The notes beneath the pieces were generated by a model, which worked only from the letters and a program-made list of their open reading frames with translations, did no database searches and had not been told where the DNA came from. From Eurosta solidaginis (Eukaryota > Arthropoda > Insecta > Diptera > Tephritidae), in assembly GCF_040869045.1 (NCBI RefSeq), contig NC_090321.1, positions 87,154,603 to 87,218,602 of the forward strand: 64,000 nucleotides of DNA, read 5' to 3'. Numbering within the stretch: position 1 is the stretch's first letter; each line of letters starts with the position of its first letter. Below are positions 31,600 to 42,834 of the stretch, piece by piece. Made by a program: the position numbers and the translations under genes.

Positions 31600-32177
31600 C
31601 ACACAGCCGCAAAGCGAAAAAACACCTCCAACGCCAACTAACCAAACTTTTGCGCCAGTTAACGCTACTTCAGCACTAAGCAGCATAACACCCAATTCCA
31701 TTGGAGAACTTTCAGCAGCGATTAGCGCACCTTCAGCAGCGATAAGCGCAACTTCAGTATCAGGCGGTTTGAGTTCAGAAGCTGCTATCGAAAATTCAAC
31801 AGCATCGGGTAACGCAAACAATGCCCCAGCACGTGAGGTAACGATTACGGCAAACAACGAAGTTGAACGGGACACCCACGCCATCGTAGCAGAGGACTCG
31901 GCGGCGCTGCAGCCGTTACAGTTACCGACGAAATAACGGAACTAGAAATACAGCTAAAACAAAAGCTACGCATTCTATAACAGCAAAAGGAAATAAAAGC
32001 ATTAGAGAAGGGTACAGCCACATATAATTTTCCCGTTAAATTCAGCGACATAGAAAACGCTATTCAGAAATTAACGGCGACGACGCAACTGACGTACAAA
32101 AATGGAGAGTCGACTTCGAATACACTGCAAAAAGTTTTGGTTGTGTTGAAAAAACTAAATTTCTTCTTGCACGTCGA
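31600..32177 (+). pseudogene. GYP2 gag 5' part, frameshifted
   Basis: Serine/alanine-rich codons at 31620-31930 and then Gag-like codons (VKFSDIENAIQK) at about 32036-32075 can be read, but in-frame stops and a frame change near 32075 separate them from the longer frame at 32178. Confidence 0.5.
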
Positions 32178-33146
32178 ATGCTTACCGGTAGTGCCCAGCT
32201 ACTGATGAAAATGATCGAGGCACAAACATGGCACGATGTGAAACAATGTTTATGCAACGAATTTAAAAAGCCGGTCAGCATAAGAGACGTTTTCAAACAA
32301 TTGGAGTCGCGTGTTTGGCAAAAAAGAGAAACTTTCACCCATTATGTTCTGTCGTGGCAACAGATTGCTGAAACCGCTCACATCGCCGAAAGTGAATTAG
32401 TTGGATACATCGTTGACGGCCTACGCGACAAAACGTGCAATGCGCTTATATTCACAGGTGTGTTAAAACTTGATGCTTTAAAATCTATGTTGCTGAAGTA
32501 CGACAAATTAATCCAAAAGGCGAGGCACAGTAGCGATCAGGCTGCCGCTGGTAAAAATCAAACCACTCCAACAAGATGTTTTAACTGCTTACGCTACGGG
32601 CACTTTGCGAAGGAATGTAAGGAAGGCAAGCGCGTCCAAGGTTCCTGTTTCAAATGTGGCAAGATGGGTAACCAGTACAGAAACTGCCCACTGAAGATAG
32701 TTGCAGCCATCGAAGAGTCGGAAGCAGACGTAGAAGAAATTTATTATAGAGATATGGTAAGTGTCGCTTTTTATGGTAAATCCGGGAAAAACCCTAAATT
32801 CGAAAACTTGTTTTCCACGTTCGACACGGGCAGCCCCAATAGTTTTATCAAGCAATCGCTGGTAGAAGCGTATCTATACCGCGAGCACAGAAATGGAAAG
32901 ATACCACACTTTGGAAGCATAGGAGGAAGCGTAATAAGGCCAACCGGGAAAATTTTTGTTTTAATTAAATATCGAAATATTGTAAAACCTTCCTTTTTAT
33001 ACGTTATGCCAGATAACTGGTTATTGTTTCCTTTACTAATCGGTAGAGATTTTTTGGAAAAATTTCGCATTTCTTTGTACATAAAGAACAAAATAAATGA
33101 ATTAATATGGAAACTTACGAAAATAAACCGTCTCCAAATATATTGA
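32178..33146 (+). pseudogene. GYP2 Gag C-terminus with zinc knuckles and aspartic protease
   Basis: 322 open codons from the first ATG; the frame is open upstream to about 32076. A retrotransposon Gag region is followed by CCHC knuckles: the first (CFNCLRYGHFAKEC, about residue 134) is canonical. The second (CFKCGKMGNQYRNC) has Asn where the His should be. The protease motif FDTGSPNSFI lies near residue 215. The frame ends in the linker before RT. Being a remnant of an interrupted element it is not expected to work, though the frame itself is intact. Confidence 0.8.
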
Positions 33147-33425
33147 GTGTAACAGCTAAACAAAATCTTGATAAAGAAAGGAAAACAAAAATAAAGTGGA
33201 TAATAGAACAAAAACTTCAAAAAGTTAAACCCTTAAGGAAGTTTGTAACATTGGCAAATGGATAGGCGAAGAGGGGAAAATTGACGTGAACCCCAAATTA
33301 CCTTCAGTTTTGGCAGAAAAGTTTAGAAAAATGATTGAAACGACTTATGTGGGAAACCAAAGAGAAGTAGTTCCAAAGGTTAACTTTGAAGCAAAGATTG
33401 TAGTAACATCTAATAAGCCAATCAG
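33147..33425 (+). pseudogene. GYP2 remnant leading into RT
   Basis: Codons resembling the linker between protease and RT (KLPSVLAEKFRKMI ... VVTSNKPI) run up to the Harbinger insertion at 33426 and resume after it at about 34550 (PRRL-like codons, 'cttgcttaagaaaggcatt'). This supports one interrupted gypsy element. Confidence 0.55.
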
Positions 33426-34541
33426 CCCTATTCTGCATTTCGACTTGGATTGGAATTTTTTCGATTTGGCAATTTTGGTATTCTGTGTTCCAATCTCTTT
33501 CGATCCAACTTCGAATCGTTCGATTTTTTGTATTCTGCATTTCGATCGTAGTTCCGTTTTTCTAAGTTGCAAATTAGTTGGCGGAAAAATATTTTCTTTT
33601 TATTTTTTTATTAATTTATAACAGAATTTTAACAAAAATGTAAGTAAAACTTGTTAAGAAACGTAGAAGGCTTGATGATGATTGTTTTTTATATGTTTCC
33701 AGGTCAAAAACAACATGTCGATGTCGAAGTCCTTGGACGTATTTGCGCCGCATAAGTATCTAACACATACTTGAAAGCATCCTTGTTAAGTCGAAAGTTA
33801 TTTTTGAACCTAAATAAGAAAATAAGTCATTAAACTATACCACTTTTAAGTTCAATTTCTTACAATTCGTCACTCATCTCAAATGGATTACACAAATCTC
33901 GCAATATTTGCCTTTCCATTCTCGCCTGGCAATTTTCGTATGCGTTGCTTTCCAACTCCATAAATAATGCCGCGGCTATTGATTCCATTATAATAGACAG
34001 CTATAATTTGTGTCTGTTCGTTGGGTCCAGATATATGCCAAAGCAAGCTGCCGGAGTAGAGGAAGGTGAAGCGAAAACGTAAACAATCCTTGCGGAAAGA
34101 ATAAATAAATCTTCATAAAGTATTTTAGGGCAGTGCAATGAAATTAGCATCCTTAAAATTCAGTAAATGTCAACTATATTCGTGCAGGAATCCGTTTTAA
34201 CAAAACTTGGTGGCCACGGCAGGGAATTGGCCAAAAGAACGACAAAAACACACAATTATGAAAGCACTTCACTCAAAAAAATATAACACTGCGGCAATAT
34301 CTTCTATTGCATTTTTTTGTACAAAATGGCGTGGATAATAAAATATAAACGTTTTTCAGTATTTTTTACAAATTTTCTTTAATTTATTTTGTTCCAATGT
34401 TCACACATTCCGTACCAACAGCTGATTTCGAAAAATCATTTGCTCTTCCTCTTCTCTTTACAATTCCGTCGTAATGCAGAATACCAAACTTCGATTGAAG
34501 CGGAGCGTAGAACGGGAACGTAATCGAAATGCAGAATAGGG
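33426..34541. mobile_element. Truncated PIF/Harbinger transposon inserted in GYP2
   Basis: 1116 bp bounded by inverted repeats 'ccctattctgcatttcga' (33426-33443) and its complement (34524-34541). The termini also resemble an internal copy ('tattctgcatttcgatc' near 33531). The interior carries the start of a Harbinger-type transposase on the minus strand. No clear 3-bp duplication could be read because the host frame is damaged at the junction. Confidence 0.65.
33714..33988 (-). pseudogene. Harbinger transposase N-terminus, two exons, truncated
   Basis: Reading leftwards from the ATG at 33988: exon 1 encodes ALFMELES then RDLCNPFEMSDEL. It is followed by a 54-bp intron (33810-33863, beginning GTAAGAAA and ending TTATTTAG on the minus strand). 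Exon 2 encodes FKNNFRLNKDAFKYVLDTY before a stop at about 33714. The 'NPFEMSD ... FRLNKDAFKYVL' pattern is typical of the N-terminus of insect PIF/Harbinger nucleases. The DDE catalytic domain is missing, so this is a deletion derivative. Confidence 0.6.
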
Positions 34542-34549
34542 GTGAATAT

Positions 34550-34636
34550 TCTATAAGCCAAGGCGACTATATTTAAGGAAAAAAATGAGGTTAATAACAT
34601 TATTGAAGACTTGCTTAAGAAAGGCATTATTAGAGA
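34550..34636 (+). pseudogene. GYP2 RT leader remnant between two insertions
   Basis: An 87-bp island of gypsy sequence between the Harbinger and hAT insertions. It reads as PRRL-like and then IIEDLL-like codons of an RT N-terminus with a frame slip. Confidence 0.5.
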
Positions 34637-35623
34637 TGGGATTCTACCCGGTATTTACCATTTTTCAGGGTAAATACCGGGAAAATACTCGGAATATTCC
34701 TTTTTTCAACCTTTTTTGGGTATTTTCAAGAGAATTTGAATCGAGGTTCGTTGGAATTATATGTCAGAAATTCAATGTATACGTTATTTGAAAATACATA
34801 TTTGTTTTGATTTTCCAAAAGGGAATGTTGATAAAATTTAACAAATCTACATATATTTGCGCAAACAAAACAATTAAAATTGTAGAAATGGTAGGTGTTG
34901 TGTTAATAAGCCAATACCAATGAAATTCGTTAAGTCTACATTTCTTTTAGGCTAAATCATGGGAAGAACCAAGAGCGCTAAAATATGGAAACATTTTGAG
35001 TCACATACAAACGCCAAATCAGTTTCTTGCAAATATTGCAGTAATGTGTACAAATGGGTGAATGTTAACAAAATGGCTAATCATTTATCCAAATGTTTTA
35101 AATTTCCAAGCTTGGTTAAAACAGATATTGTGGGAATAAATCCCTGTGATTCAGGAACAATTTCGAATTCCCCTTCCATTAATGCTAGCGATATTTCCAG
35201 CTCATCCAGTTCTCTGCAATAATGGAACTTAGTGCAAGTAATAACGGATGAGTGTAAAGAGATATTACATGAAAAATTATCCAAGGCTATAATTGTATCT
35301 GGTACTCCATTTTCCATTGTGGAGCATCCACTCTGGGTAGAGTTTTTTAAGGAATTAACACCTTCATAGAAATTGCGGAACAGAAAGGCCGTTTCTTGTA
35401 AGTATTTAAAGAAATTACACAATGAAATGGCAAGCGATACTTCCACGTGATGGAAAAGTATTTGCGCGACCACGGAATTGAGCAAAATATTAGTTCGTAT
35501 ATTGAGTGCTCCATGCACTTCAGCTGCAACTGAACGTTCATTCAGCTGTCAAAGTTTTATTCACTCTAAAAGAAGAAACAGATTAACACCAGATAATGCG
35601 GCAAAAGCTTGTTTCATAACTAT
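34637..35623 (+). mobile_element. hAT transposon derivative with BED finger and dimerisation-domain remnants
   Basis: The left end (about 34640) contains a 13-bp perfect hairpin (34647-34659 with 34669-34681). A splice-acceptor-like 'acatttcttttag' precedes an 87-codon frame with a BED zinc finger. The central transposase is deleted, but the C-terminal hAT dimerisation segment (TSAATERSFSC then IHSKRRNRLTPD) can be read at about 35505-35600. The right end is hidden by the REP copy. Confidence 0.65.
34959..35222 (+). pseudogene. hAT transposase N-terminal BED finger
   Basis: 87 codons: KIWKHFESHTNAKSVSCKYC, then a spacer and HLSKC, gives the C-x2-C ... H-x3-C arrangement of BED fingers that bind transposon ends. 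The frame stops at 35222 after a serine-rich stretch. The DDE domain does not follow. Confidence 0.7.
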
Positions 35624-36403
35624 CTTGGTATGAAAAATGAACGAAATCCGACTATGACCACGCCCACTTTTTCGATATCGAAAATTACGAAAAATGAAAA
35701 AAATGCCATAATTCTATACCAAATACGAGAAAAGGGATGAAACATGGTAATGTAATTGGATTGTTTTATTGACGCGAAATATAACTTTAGAAAAAACTTT
35801 ATAAAATGGTTGTGACACCTACCATATTATGCAGAAGAAAATGAAAAAGTTCTGCAGGGCGAAATAAAAAACCCTTAAAATCTTGGTAGGTATTACATAT
35901 ATAAATAAATTAGCGGTATCCAACAGATAATGTTCTGGGTCACCCTGGTCCAGATTTTTGTCGATATCTGGAAAACGCCTTCACATATACAACTACCGCC
36001 ACTCCCTTTTAAAACTCTCATTAATGCCTTTAATTTGATACCCATATCGTACAAACTCATTCTAGAGTCACCCCTGGTCCATCTCGAAAAGGCGTCCACC
36101 TATAGAACTAAGCCCCACGCCCTTTTAAAATACTCATTAACACCTTTCATTTGATACCCATATCGTACAAACGCATTCTAGAGTCAACCCTGATCCACCT
36201 TTATGGCTATATCCCTAAATGGCGTCCACCTATAGAACTATGGCCCACTCCCTCATAAAATAATCTTTAATGCCTTTCATTTGACATTCCAGGGTTTCCC
36301 TCTGTTCATTTTCCTACATGGTTATTTTCCCTTATGTTGTCACCATAGCTCTCAACTGAGTATGTAATGTTCGGTTACACCCGAACTTAACCTTCCTTAC
36401 TTG
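35624..36403 (+). mobile_element. REP copy 2, 5'-truncated
   Basis: Matches REP copy 1 from 'atcttggtat' (as at 28293) to the terminal 'ccttccttacttgtt' (as at 30127). It has only about three of the 128-bp units and several deletions. It interrupts or abuts the hAT remnant. Confidence 0.8.
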
Positions 36404-37235
36404 TTACATATAGATTTAGGTATGAATGAGTGAGTGTATTTACACTAAGTGAAAGAAAAATGAGGTTACATTTCTTTTGTTTGTTTGCTTAGTTAATCTT
36501 GAATCGCTAAGCTAATTTTATTACGCTCGATAGCATCACTTTTGGTAACGGTCCCCCTCTATATTGAAGATTGAAAAGATCACGTCCACGCCTTGGAAGG
36601 CAATGCCGCATTTCAAGAAAATTCGTTGCTTGTCCTTGGATACGTTTTTACATTTGATGTACAATTTATGAGATTCGTTCAGGATTGTGATCATCCACTC
36701 TCCGAGTAAAGGCAGCAACCTCCGTGTGTTCCTAGCTTGGAACGTCTAGATCTAGACGGCACCACGTGGAGCGGTATGTCGCAAATTATGAAACTTCTTT
36801 ATATTCATTTCGTTTTTATTTCCTTTTGGTGTTATCTAACAAAAGAACTTTCGAAGCAAAGAAATTATTTCTTTAACCGCGTAGTTAATTATTGTATTGT
36901 TTTACTGAAAAAACGTTGCCGGTATTATGTACTATGTATAACAACTTTAATATTTTTCTCCTCACGACTTTTATTTCACGAGGGTACTTTCTCGGCAGCT
37001 TCAGACAGGAACAGGAAAGAAAGAAAAAAAAGGCTAGAGCCGGAAAAAGGCCGCCAACCAAGCTATCTTCAGATACTAAAAACCATCCCTCGCTAATCAG
37101 CTGGTTGACTGTTATGGTGAGTTTGTTATTTTGAGTCTTCCAAAAGTGTTCAATAAGTATTGAACCAAACAGGGGTAGGCAAGTAAGCAAGAAAAATATT
37201 TATATTCCATGTGAGTTTGTAAAGAAATTGGACAG
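36404..37235. other. Unassigned DNA inside GYP2
   Basis: A 60-codon minus-strand frame at 36536-36718 (GEWMITILNESHKLYIKC) is not recognised. It could come from another mobile element or a host exon. The rest is AT-rich with no clear coding signal. Confidence 0.4.
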
Positions 37236-37625
37236 TGTGTAAAACGCACTGTACAGAGGGATTTATAAGCATTGCGGGAAAAAGCAGAGGAGCGCATTAA
37301 GAAAGTACAGAAGTACAACCTAGGTCGCAGTGAACAAAAACCAGGCAGATCAGATGAGTTCAAAGATGGAGATTTTGTAGTAATTAAGAATGTGGTTACT
37401 ACAGCGGAACTTAACAGAAAACTTCTGCCACAATTTAATGGGCCGTATCTCATCCACAAGAAGCTTCCCAACGATCGATACGTAGTTAAAGATATAGAAA
37501 ATGGGCAGATATCGCAAATACCCTACGTTAGTGTAATAGAGGCCCGTAATATGAAAAGATGGAAAACCAAAGAAAGCGACACTGAACCATTATACACTTA
37601 TGTAAAATTAGTTTGTAAAAGATAG
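37236..37625 (+). pseudogene. GYP2 integrase C-terminal tail
   Basis: About 117 codons: AEERIKKVQKYNLGR, then FKDGDFVVIKN, LLPQFNGPYLI and LPNDRYVVKDIE. This is the GPY/F-like C-terminal domain of Ty3/gypsy integrases. The frame ends at 37625 and is followed by the 3' LTR at 37682. The DDE core is missing. Confidence 0.8.
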
Positions 37626-37681
37626 ACACAAACATAAACAGTCTGTGATCGAGGCCGATCACTTTGTCAGGTTGGCCGAGC

Positions 37682-37798
37682 TGTAGTAGATTAAGCCGTA
37701 GTGTTAAATGGTGAATATGAAATGAATAACGTAAATGCACACTGCAACACTGTTTGACCCTGATCTAAAATAAAACGACATGACTTTGTGAGTATTCA
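37682..37798 (+). repeat. GYP2 3' LTR (117 bp)
   Basis: Aligned to the 5' LTR over its length, with a 19-bp deletion and several substitutions, which indicates an old insertion. Confidence 0.75.
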
Positions 37799-38844
37799 AC
37801 AAAATACAGTTTTGAAAAAAAGCTATCACTGACATAAGCTGCTTCTCTTTGAATATTGCAACGGCTTCAGTAGTTGTAGAGATATATCTCAAACAAATTT
37901 CTTATTAATGTCTTTTGCGTTTGTTTCTCAATAAAGTTAAAAAGTTATCCGCTGCTGTAGAAGCAGTACTTCGATTCATTCAAAAAACACTCAACGGTAT
38001 CATTGATCCATTTTCTCATTTGTCTAAGAATCTAATTTGAACATCAAAGAAAAAATTCCACACCAAATGTTAAACACTGTTAGCTATTGGTCCCATTACA
38101 CCCTTAACTACGGGTGTGTTCGAGATGAAGTTTTTGGAGCAGTGTTACTTTTTATGACATCATGCTCTTCAACACAGTTTGGGCAGCTGATGACAATATA
38201 TCATCATCAGCAAATGATGACAATCTACTGACCATCACTAGCACGTATATACATAGGTCACGTCGATATCCACGCAGTCGCTGACCCTCCGCTTATATCT
38301 TTTTACAGTTTTTTTCGATGTTACTCTGGAAGATGGTACTACCGAAGAGGGTAATGGCACTAGATCCGGAGAAGATACTGTTCCCCGTGAAGTCCCGTAC
38401 GTACGCTCACAGCACGAGCGATTTCATAAAAAATCAGCTGCAAAGCATTGATTCAAGGAGGTAGCACCAAAATAATTTTTATGCTCCGTATGTACGCTCA
38501 GAAGAGGATCGATTTTATTTTTACATCCAGCAGGGTAGGAATTCTATAGAAATCAGCTGTGAAGCGTTGCTACAAGGAGGTAGCCCCAAAATTAATACTA
38601 TTAAATATATATTTTACCAATTCTGTTACGGATTTACAAAATTCTGTGTCTAAATTCCGAGTTGAAAACAATGGAAATCAAGTATAATAAACGGCAAAAT
38701 TGCTTCTTTATTCAATCAACGAATTTCAAAAACTGAAATGTTTTATTTATTTAATAACTTGTATGAAGCATGGCGCAACAATGTATGGTTCCTCCATGAT
38801 ATGAAGCAGACCTGTCAAATAATGATTACTAATGGTAATGATTA
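37799..38844. other. Unassigned DNA with an imperfect duplication
   Basis: Two segments near 38396-38477 and 38488-38592 share 'cgta.gtacgctca', 'aaatcagctg' and 'caaggaggtagc.ccaaaa'. This is an old direct duplication of about 100 bp. No coding frame was supported. Confidence 0.45.
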
Positions 38845-39059
38845 CACTGAAAGAATAAGACTGGTAAAATCAACCGAAATACGGGTCAATTCAACCGAAA
38901 TTTCTGTCAATTTTTATCCATCGCAACAAGATGTTGAATAAACTGCGCACAAATCTTTATTCGTAATTGATCGTTTTAGTAGTCACATGAACAAAAAAAG
39001 TTGTTGCGACAGCTTTGTACGAAAGTACCTATGTTGCCATATACATACTAGAGGTTTAC

Positions 39060-39165
39060 GCCGATAACTATATCGCGGCGGCGGCGTAGGCACTATTATA
39101 TACCGGCGGCGGCGTAGGCACTATTATATACCGGCGGCGGCGGCGTGGACGGCGCGTCGGCTTAC
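39060..39165. repeat. GC-rich minisatellite
   Basis: The unit 'cggcggcggcgtaggcac' plus 'tattatatac' is repeated two to three times, in an otherwise AT-rich area. 'tacgccg' occurs on both sides. Confidence 0.6.
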
Positions 39166-39882
39166 GCCGGTGTTCTTACTTTATAAAGCTCAATTTTTCT
39201 ACTTAAAAAACAATATTTAGGAAAGGTTTTGTTTGTATGTATTTAAGAAAATCAACGTCTTGGCCATTTCGGAAAGGTCCCGAGGTTTGCCTCAAAGTCT
39301 CGCGGATCATTCAGCTCCTTGCGGAGATACTGTCCTGCCTTCACTTACCTCAGGGAGGCTTTGAACCTAACCTGATCTAAGGGACTGGTACTGCTGCGTA
39401 GGCCGAAAAAAATTTGAGTACTTAAAATGATCACACTTTTGTCTGTATGTCTCGCACAAAGCGTAGTTTCACCGAAGGAGATGTTCTGGTCTAACTCCTA
39501 ATACTCGATGTAGACATGATTTCTTTTAATTATTTGTGGCCCCTTGCTGGTCACGCACAAAGGTGGCTTACGGTTGCTATTAACGGCCTTTTAATACTCA
39601 TGGCTCTCGTGGCACAGTTTTAACGATTAACACCAATGCTGGCCTATTGTTGATCGCGGCAAAGTGCGCCTCTAGTTTTTTCGGCTGCTTTAAGAGCTAT
39701 AACTCCCGATGTGCGAACAGTAGTAATCCTGTCTACCACCAGTCACTAACACCACATGGCAGCACAGAAGTTATAGGACTACGACTTCGAACTCATACCT
39801 TCGTCGACGTCACTTTCCTAGAAGCCCTAGGCGTAACACCGAAGACTTTCTAGCTGATTTTTTTGTCCCGCTATACTGCCGA

Positions 39883-40060
39883 GGTGGTCTGATGGTAGCG
39901 TTCTCATCCTACCACACCGAAGATCGTGGGTTCACGAGCCGGGCAAATCAGATGCCGTTCGGAGTCGGCATAAAACAATTTGTAAGAAAAATTAAAAGGA
40001 GCACGACGCAAAATCTCTCGGAGGTTATCGCGCCTCACATTTATTTATTTATGCTGCCGA
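39883..40060 (+). mobile_element. tRNA-derived SINE (full head and body)
   Basis: The head holds an A box ('tggtctgatggtagcg') and a B box ('gtgggttcacgagcc') 35-40 bases apart. The body contains 'gatgccgttcggagtcggca' and then 'aggagcacgacgcaaa' and 'ggttatcgcgcctcacattt'. A second copy of the body is at 46625-46795. The family resembles SINEs that I recall as common in tephritid genomes. Confidence 0.7.
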
Positions 40061-41564
40061 GCACTACCAGAGAAACACCTTAAAACATTCGGCCAAGGAT
40101 GTCGCCCTCGAAATCATAAGCAGTCCAAGTGGATATTAGGCACACACTAAATATTATACACTTTATTATTTTGTTTTATTAAACGCACTTTCACCAAATT
40201 TTATATTTTATAATTTATTTAATTTATAGTTTTGAACTTCTATTTGCAAATATAAATGAAAATAGTAGTCACAAAACTGATTCTCAATTCTTTCAGTTGC
40301 AGCTCAGCTCATTCTAAATTTCTTCTCTCGCATGTAATTACCACACTTGATTGTTTCGAACAAAACTTGTAGTATAAATGTTTGACGTAACATTTTATAA
40401 AGAGGACTTGTAAGTTATAGAAAAGAAAAGAATCAAATCGCTGGAAGGTAATTCACCACTGGAGCAACTTTACATGTAATTCGGCAATTTTAATAAGTTG
40501 AAACGATTCCCAAACAACTCAACTTTTATGTTGTCGGAAACATCAACATTAAAAAGGATGTTTTTATTATCTTATTAGATTCGTTCGCGTGAGTGAAAAT
40601 TCGTAAAAACTTGAACAAAATGTTACTAACTTTGCAAAAATCCTGTTCGTTCAAACAAAACTTTTGCAACAAGAGGGTGCAAGTTTGCATTTCGCTTGGA
40701 GGAGAAGTTGCAAAATTGTACCAGATAAATAGGTGTCCCGTTATCTCATAATTTTTTGCACAGTAAATTCAAAAAAGGGTTTTTCGTTTTGTTTTGATAA
40801 CTGAAAAACCAGTTTTTTGTTGTTTCCCCATTATGTGTGTTTTTTCGATTTGGTGGTTTTCTTATTTTGGTATTTTTTTTAACAAGTGGCACCATCGTCG
40901 TAAGTACAAAGTAGATAGCGCAGTGAGCGTAAAATTCTCTTTGAAATTTGCTCATGTATTGACTGTTGATCGCTGTTGAAATGACCATTGAGATCAGTTG
41001 TGTTAACAGAAAAATCAGTTAGATTGGTAATCTGTCAATTTTACAGAATTTCGTTACCTTAAGAGCGACAATTTCTCTTCTGTTGAAATGACTAAACTAA
41101 TTTGTTCGCTTGACAAAGAACTCGGTCGAATTAACTATAATTCGATCAATTTCACCGAATCTCCGTTAAGTCAAGAACAACAGAACCGATTTGTTGATTT
41201 TACCAGCACCATTTCTTTCAGTGTACCCGTTTAATTTATTATTTTCTATAAAAGCAATTTAATGATTACTGGCCATTATTTTCTTTTTTTAATGATTACT
41301 TTGCTATTGATTAAAAAAAATAATCAAAAGTAATCATGATTATTTTTCCGCTTTGTAGAAAGAAAAATTCTCGTATGTTCCATGCACGGGATAATTTCAC
41401 ATACAAGTACTTTTTAGGATGCAATACGAAATCGTAATCGCATATGACTATGAGAAACGCATAAACTACAAATATACATGTATATCGCTGGTAACCAAGC
41501 AGGAGATTCTAGAAGGTGAAACATCTAGACCTCCGAAGAAATATGCTGACGAGGTAACAGAGAG

Positions 41565-41570
41565 TATAAA
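41565..41570 (+). promoter_or_regulatory. TATA box in GYP3 LTR
   Basis: 'gagtataaaagcagcgg' is a canonical TATA context within a retroviral-type LTR. A diverged form ('aagaaagcagcgcaagct') lies near 50373 in another LTR-like remnant. Confidence 0.5.
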
Positions 41571-41682
41571 AGCAGCGGAAGCTGAGGAATGACTAATCAG
41601 TTTGATTTAAACAAGCTATCAGTTGCGAAGTGAAATATAATGCCTTCGAGGAGGTGGTGTTCTTATCGCCATTAAGCGTCAA

Positions 41683-42834
41683 TTGCAGGCGTCTTTAGTC
41701 CCACTTTCGAATGGTGACTCTTTACTGGATCAGCTTTGTGTATGGGTTACCGGTTCCACACCGCAAGGCTCTTTATATATTCTCGTGTCGTACGTGCCAC
41801 CGGGCAGCTCTTTTGAGTTATACAAGGCCCACGCAGACAACATTGCATCATTAGCCCTAAACAACGTTAAAGAGCACCATCTCTGCGCGCTTGGCGATTT
41901 TAATCTCTCTAACATTAATTGGTCAACCAGCATTTCTAATAAATACGGTCTCACGCCCAATAATGTCATCTCAAATCAAGAGTTGTATCTTATCGATAAT
42001 GTACTTAGTCTTAACTTAATTCAAATTAATAAGTATTTTAATACTCTAAATAGACTATTGGATCTCATATTCATAACTGACAATTTTTGTTGTGAAGTTA
42101 GTGAGTGCTTGAATCCAGTTACTTCTAAGGACAGTCATCATCTATCACTTGTCGTTGAGTTTAGTTTTTATAATTTTCTTCCGGTTACTACTGACAGTAA
42201 ATTAATATTTAATTATTCTTTGTGTGACTTTGCAAGTCTCAATGATCTTTTACTTGAAATAAATTGGGAGGAGCTACTTGATAGGCTTGATACTTCTGTT
42301 AGCTTTTCCACTTTTAAGTCTATTTTATTCACCCAATGTTTGGATAGAATCCCCTTGCGGATAAAAAGAGCGTACAAATTACCTTGGTACACTAAGGAAT
42401 TAAAAAAACTCAAGAATCTTAAAAACAAATTCTTAAAAAAATTTCAAAAGAATAAGAATAACATGTCTTTCAGTAAATATAAGTCGTACTTAAAGGATTT
42501 TAATATTTTGAATAAAACTCTTTATTCTGAGTATATGCGCAATATCGAGGGTAACATCAAATCGAATCCAAAAAGTTTTTGGAAATATCTTAAGGACAAA
42601 ACGTGTTCCGCTAGTGTGCCTACCGGAGTTTTCCTGGATGATAGCTCGGCGAAAACTCCAAATGAGGCTGCTAACTTATTTGCTGATTTTTTTAAATCCA
42701 ATTTTTCTGTGGATGATAGTTATCAACCGCTCGATTTTTCGAATAGTCTGAACTCTGCCTTAAATTTCGGAGCTCTACATCTTTCTTCTGATGATATTAG
42801 TGGAGCTATTAATAATCTTAAGTTTTCTTCTTAA
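41683..42834 (+). pseudogene. LINE-J endonuclease and start of RT
   Basis: 383 open codons. The endonuclease blocks are visible: LGDFNLSNINW near residue 68, LLDLIFITDN near 125 and a KDSHHLSLVVEF active-site block near 150. A coiled linker and the RT thumb-proximal region follow to 42834, where a stop (SS*T) interrupts. The upstream start lies outside the truncated copy, though RGGGVLIA-like codons precede this ATG. Confidence 0.8.

Larger units (their letters stand above)
31080..37798 (+). mobile_element. GYP2: old Ty3/gypsy element with short LTRs, riddled with insertions
   Basis: Short LTRs (31080-31215 and 37682-37798) bound gag/protease remnants at the left and an integrase C-terminus at the right. 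Between them lie a 225-bp MITE, a Harbinger derivative, a hAT derivative and a REP copy. The central RT, RNase H and integrase core are absent apart from a few RT-leader codons. LTRs of about 136 bp and two zinc knuckles suggest a mag-like lineage, but this is a guess. Confidence 0.7.
38845..41223. mobile_element. TIR-bounded 2.4-kb non-coding block, TA target duplication
   Basis: The left end 'cactgaaagaataagactgg' and the right end (complement) 'cactgaaagaaatggtgctg' continue into a shared 'taaaatcaac'. The ends are flanked by TA (38843-38844 and 41224-41225). No transposase frame was seen inside. A TA duplication would fit Tc1/mariner-like elements, but the assignment is weak. Confidence 0.4.

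Noticed and set aside
36536..36718. A 60-codon minus-strand frame as a possible host exon
   Set aside because: Not recognised, no splice context I could defend, and it lies in a degraded element.
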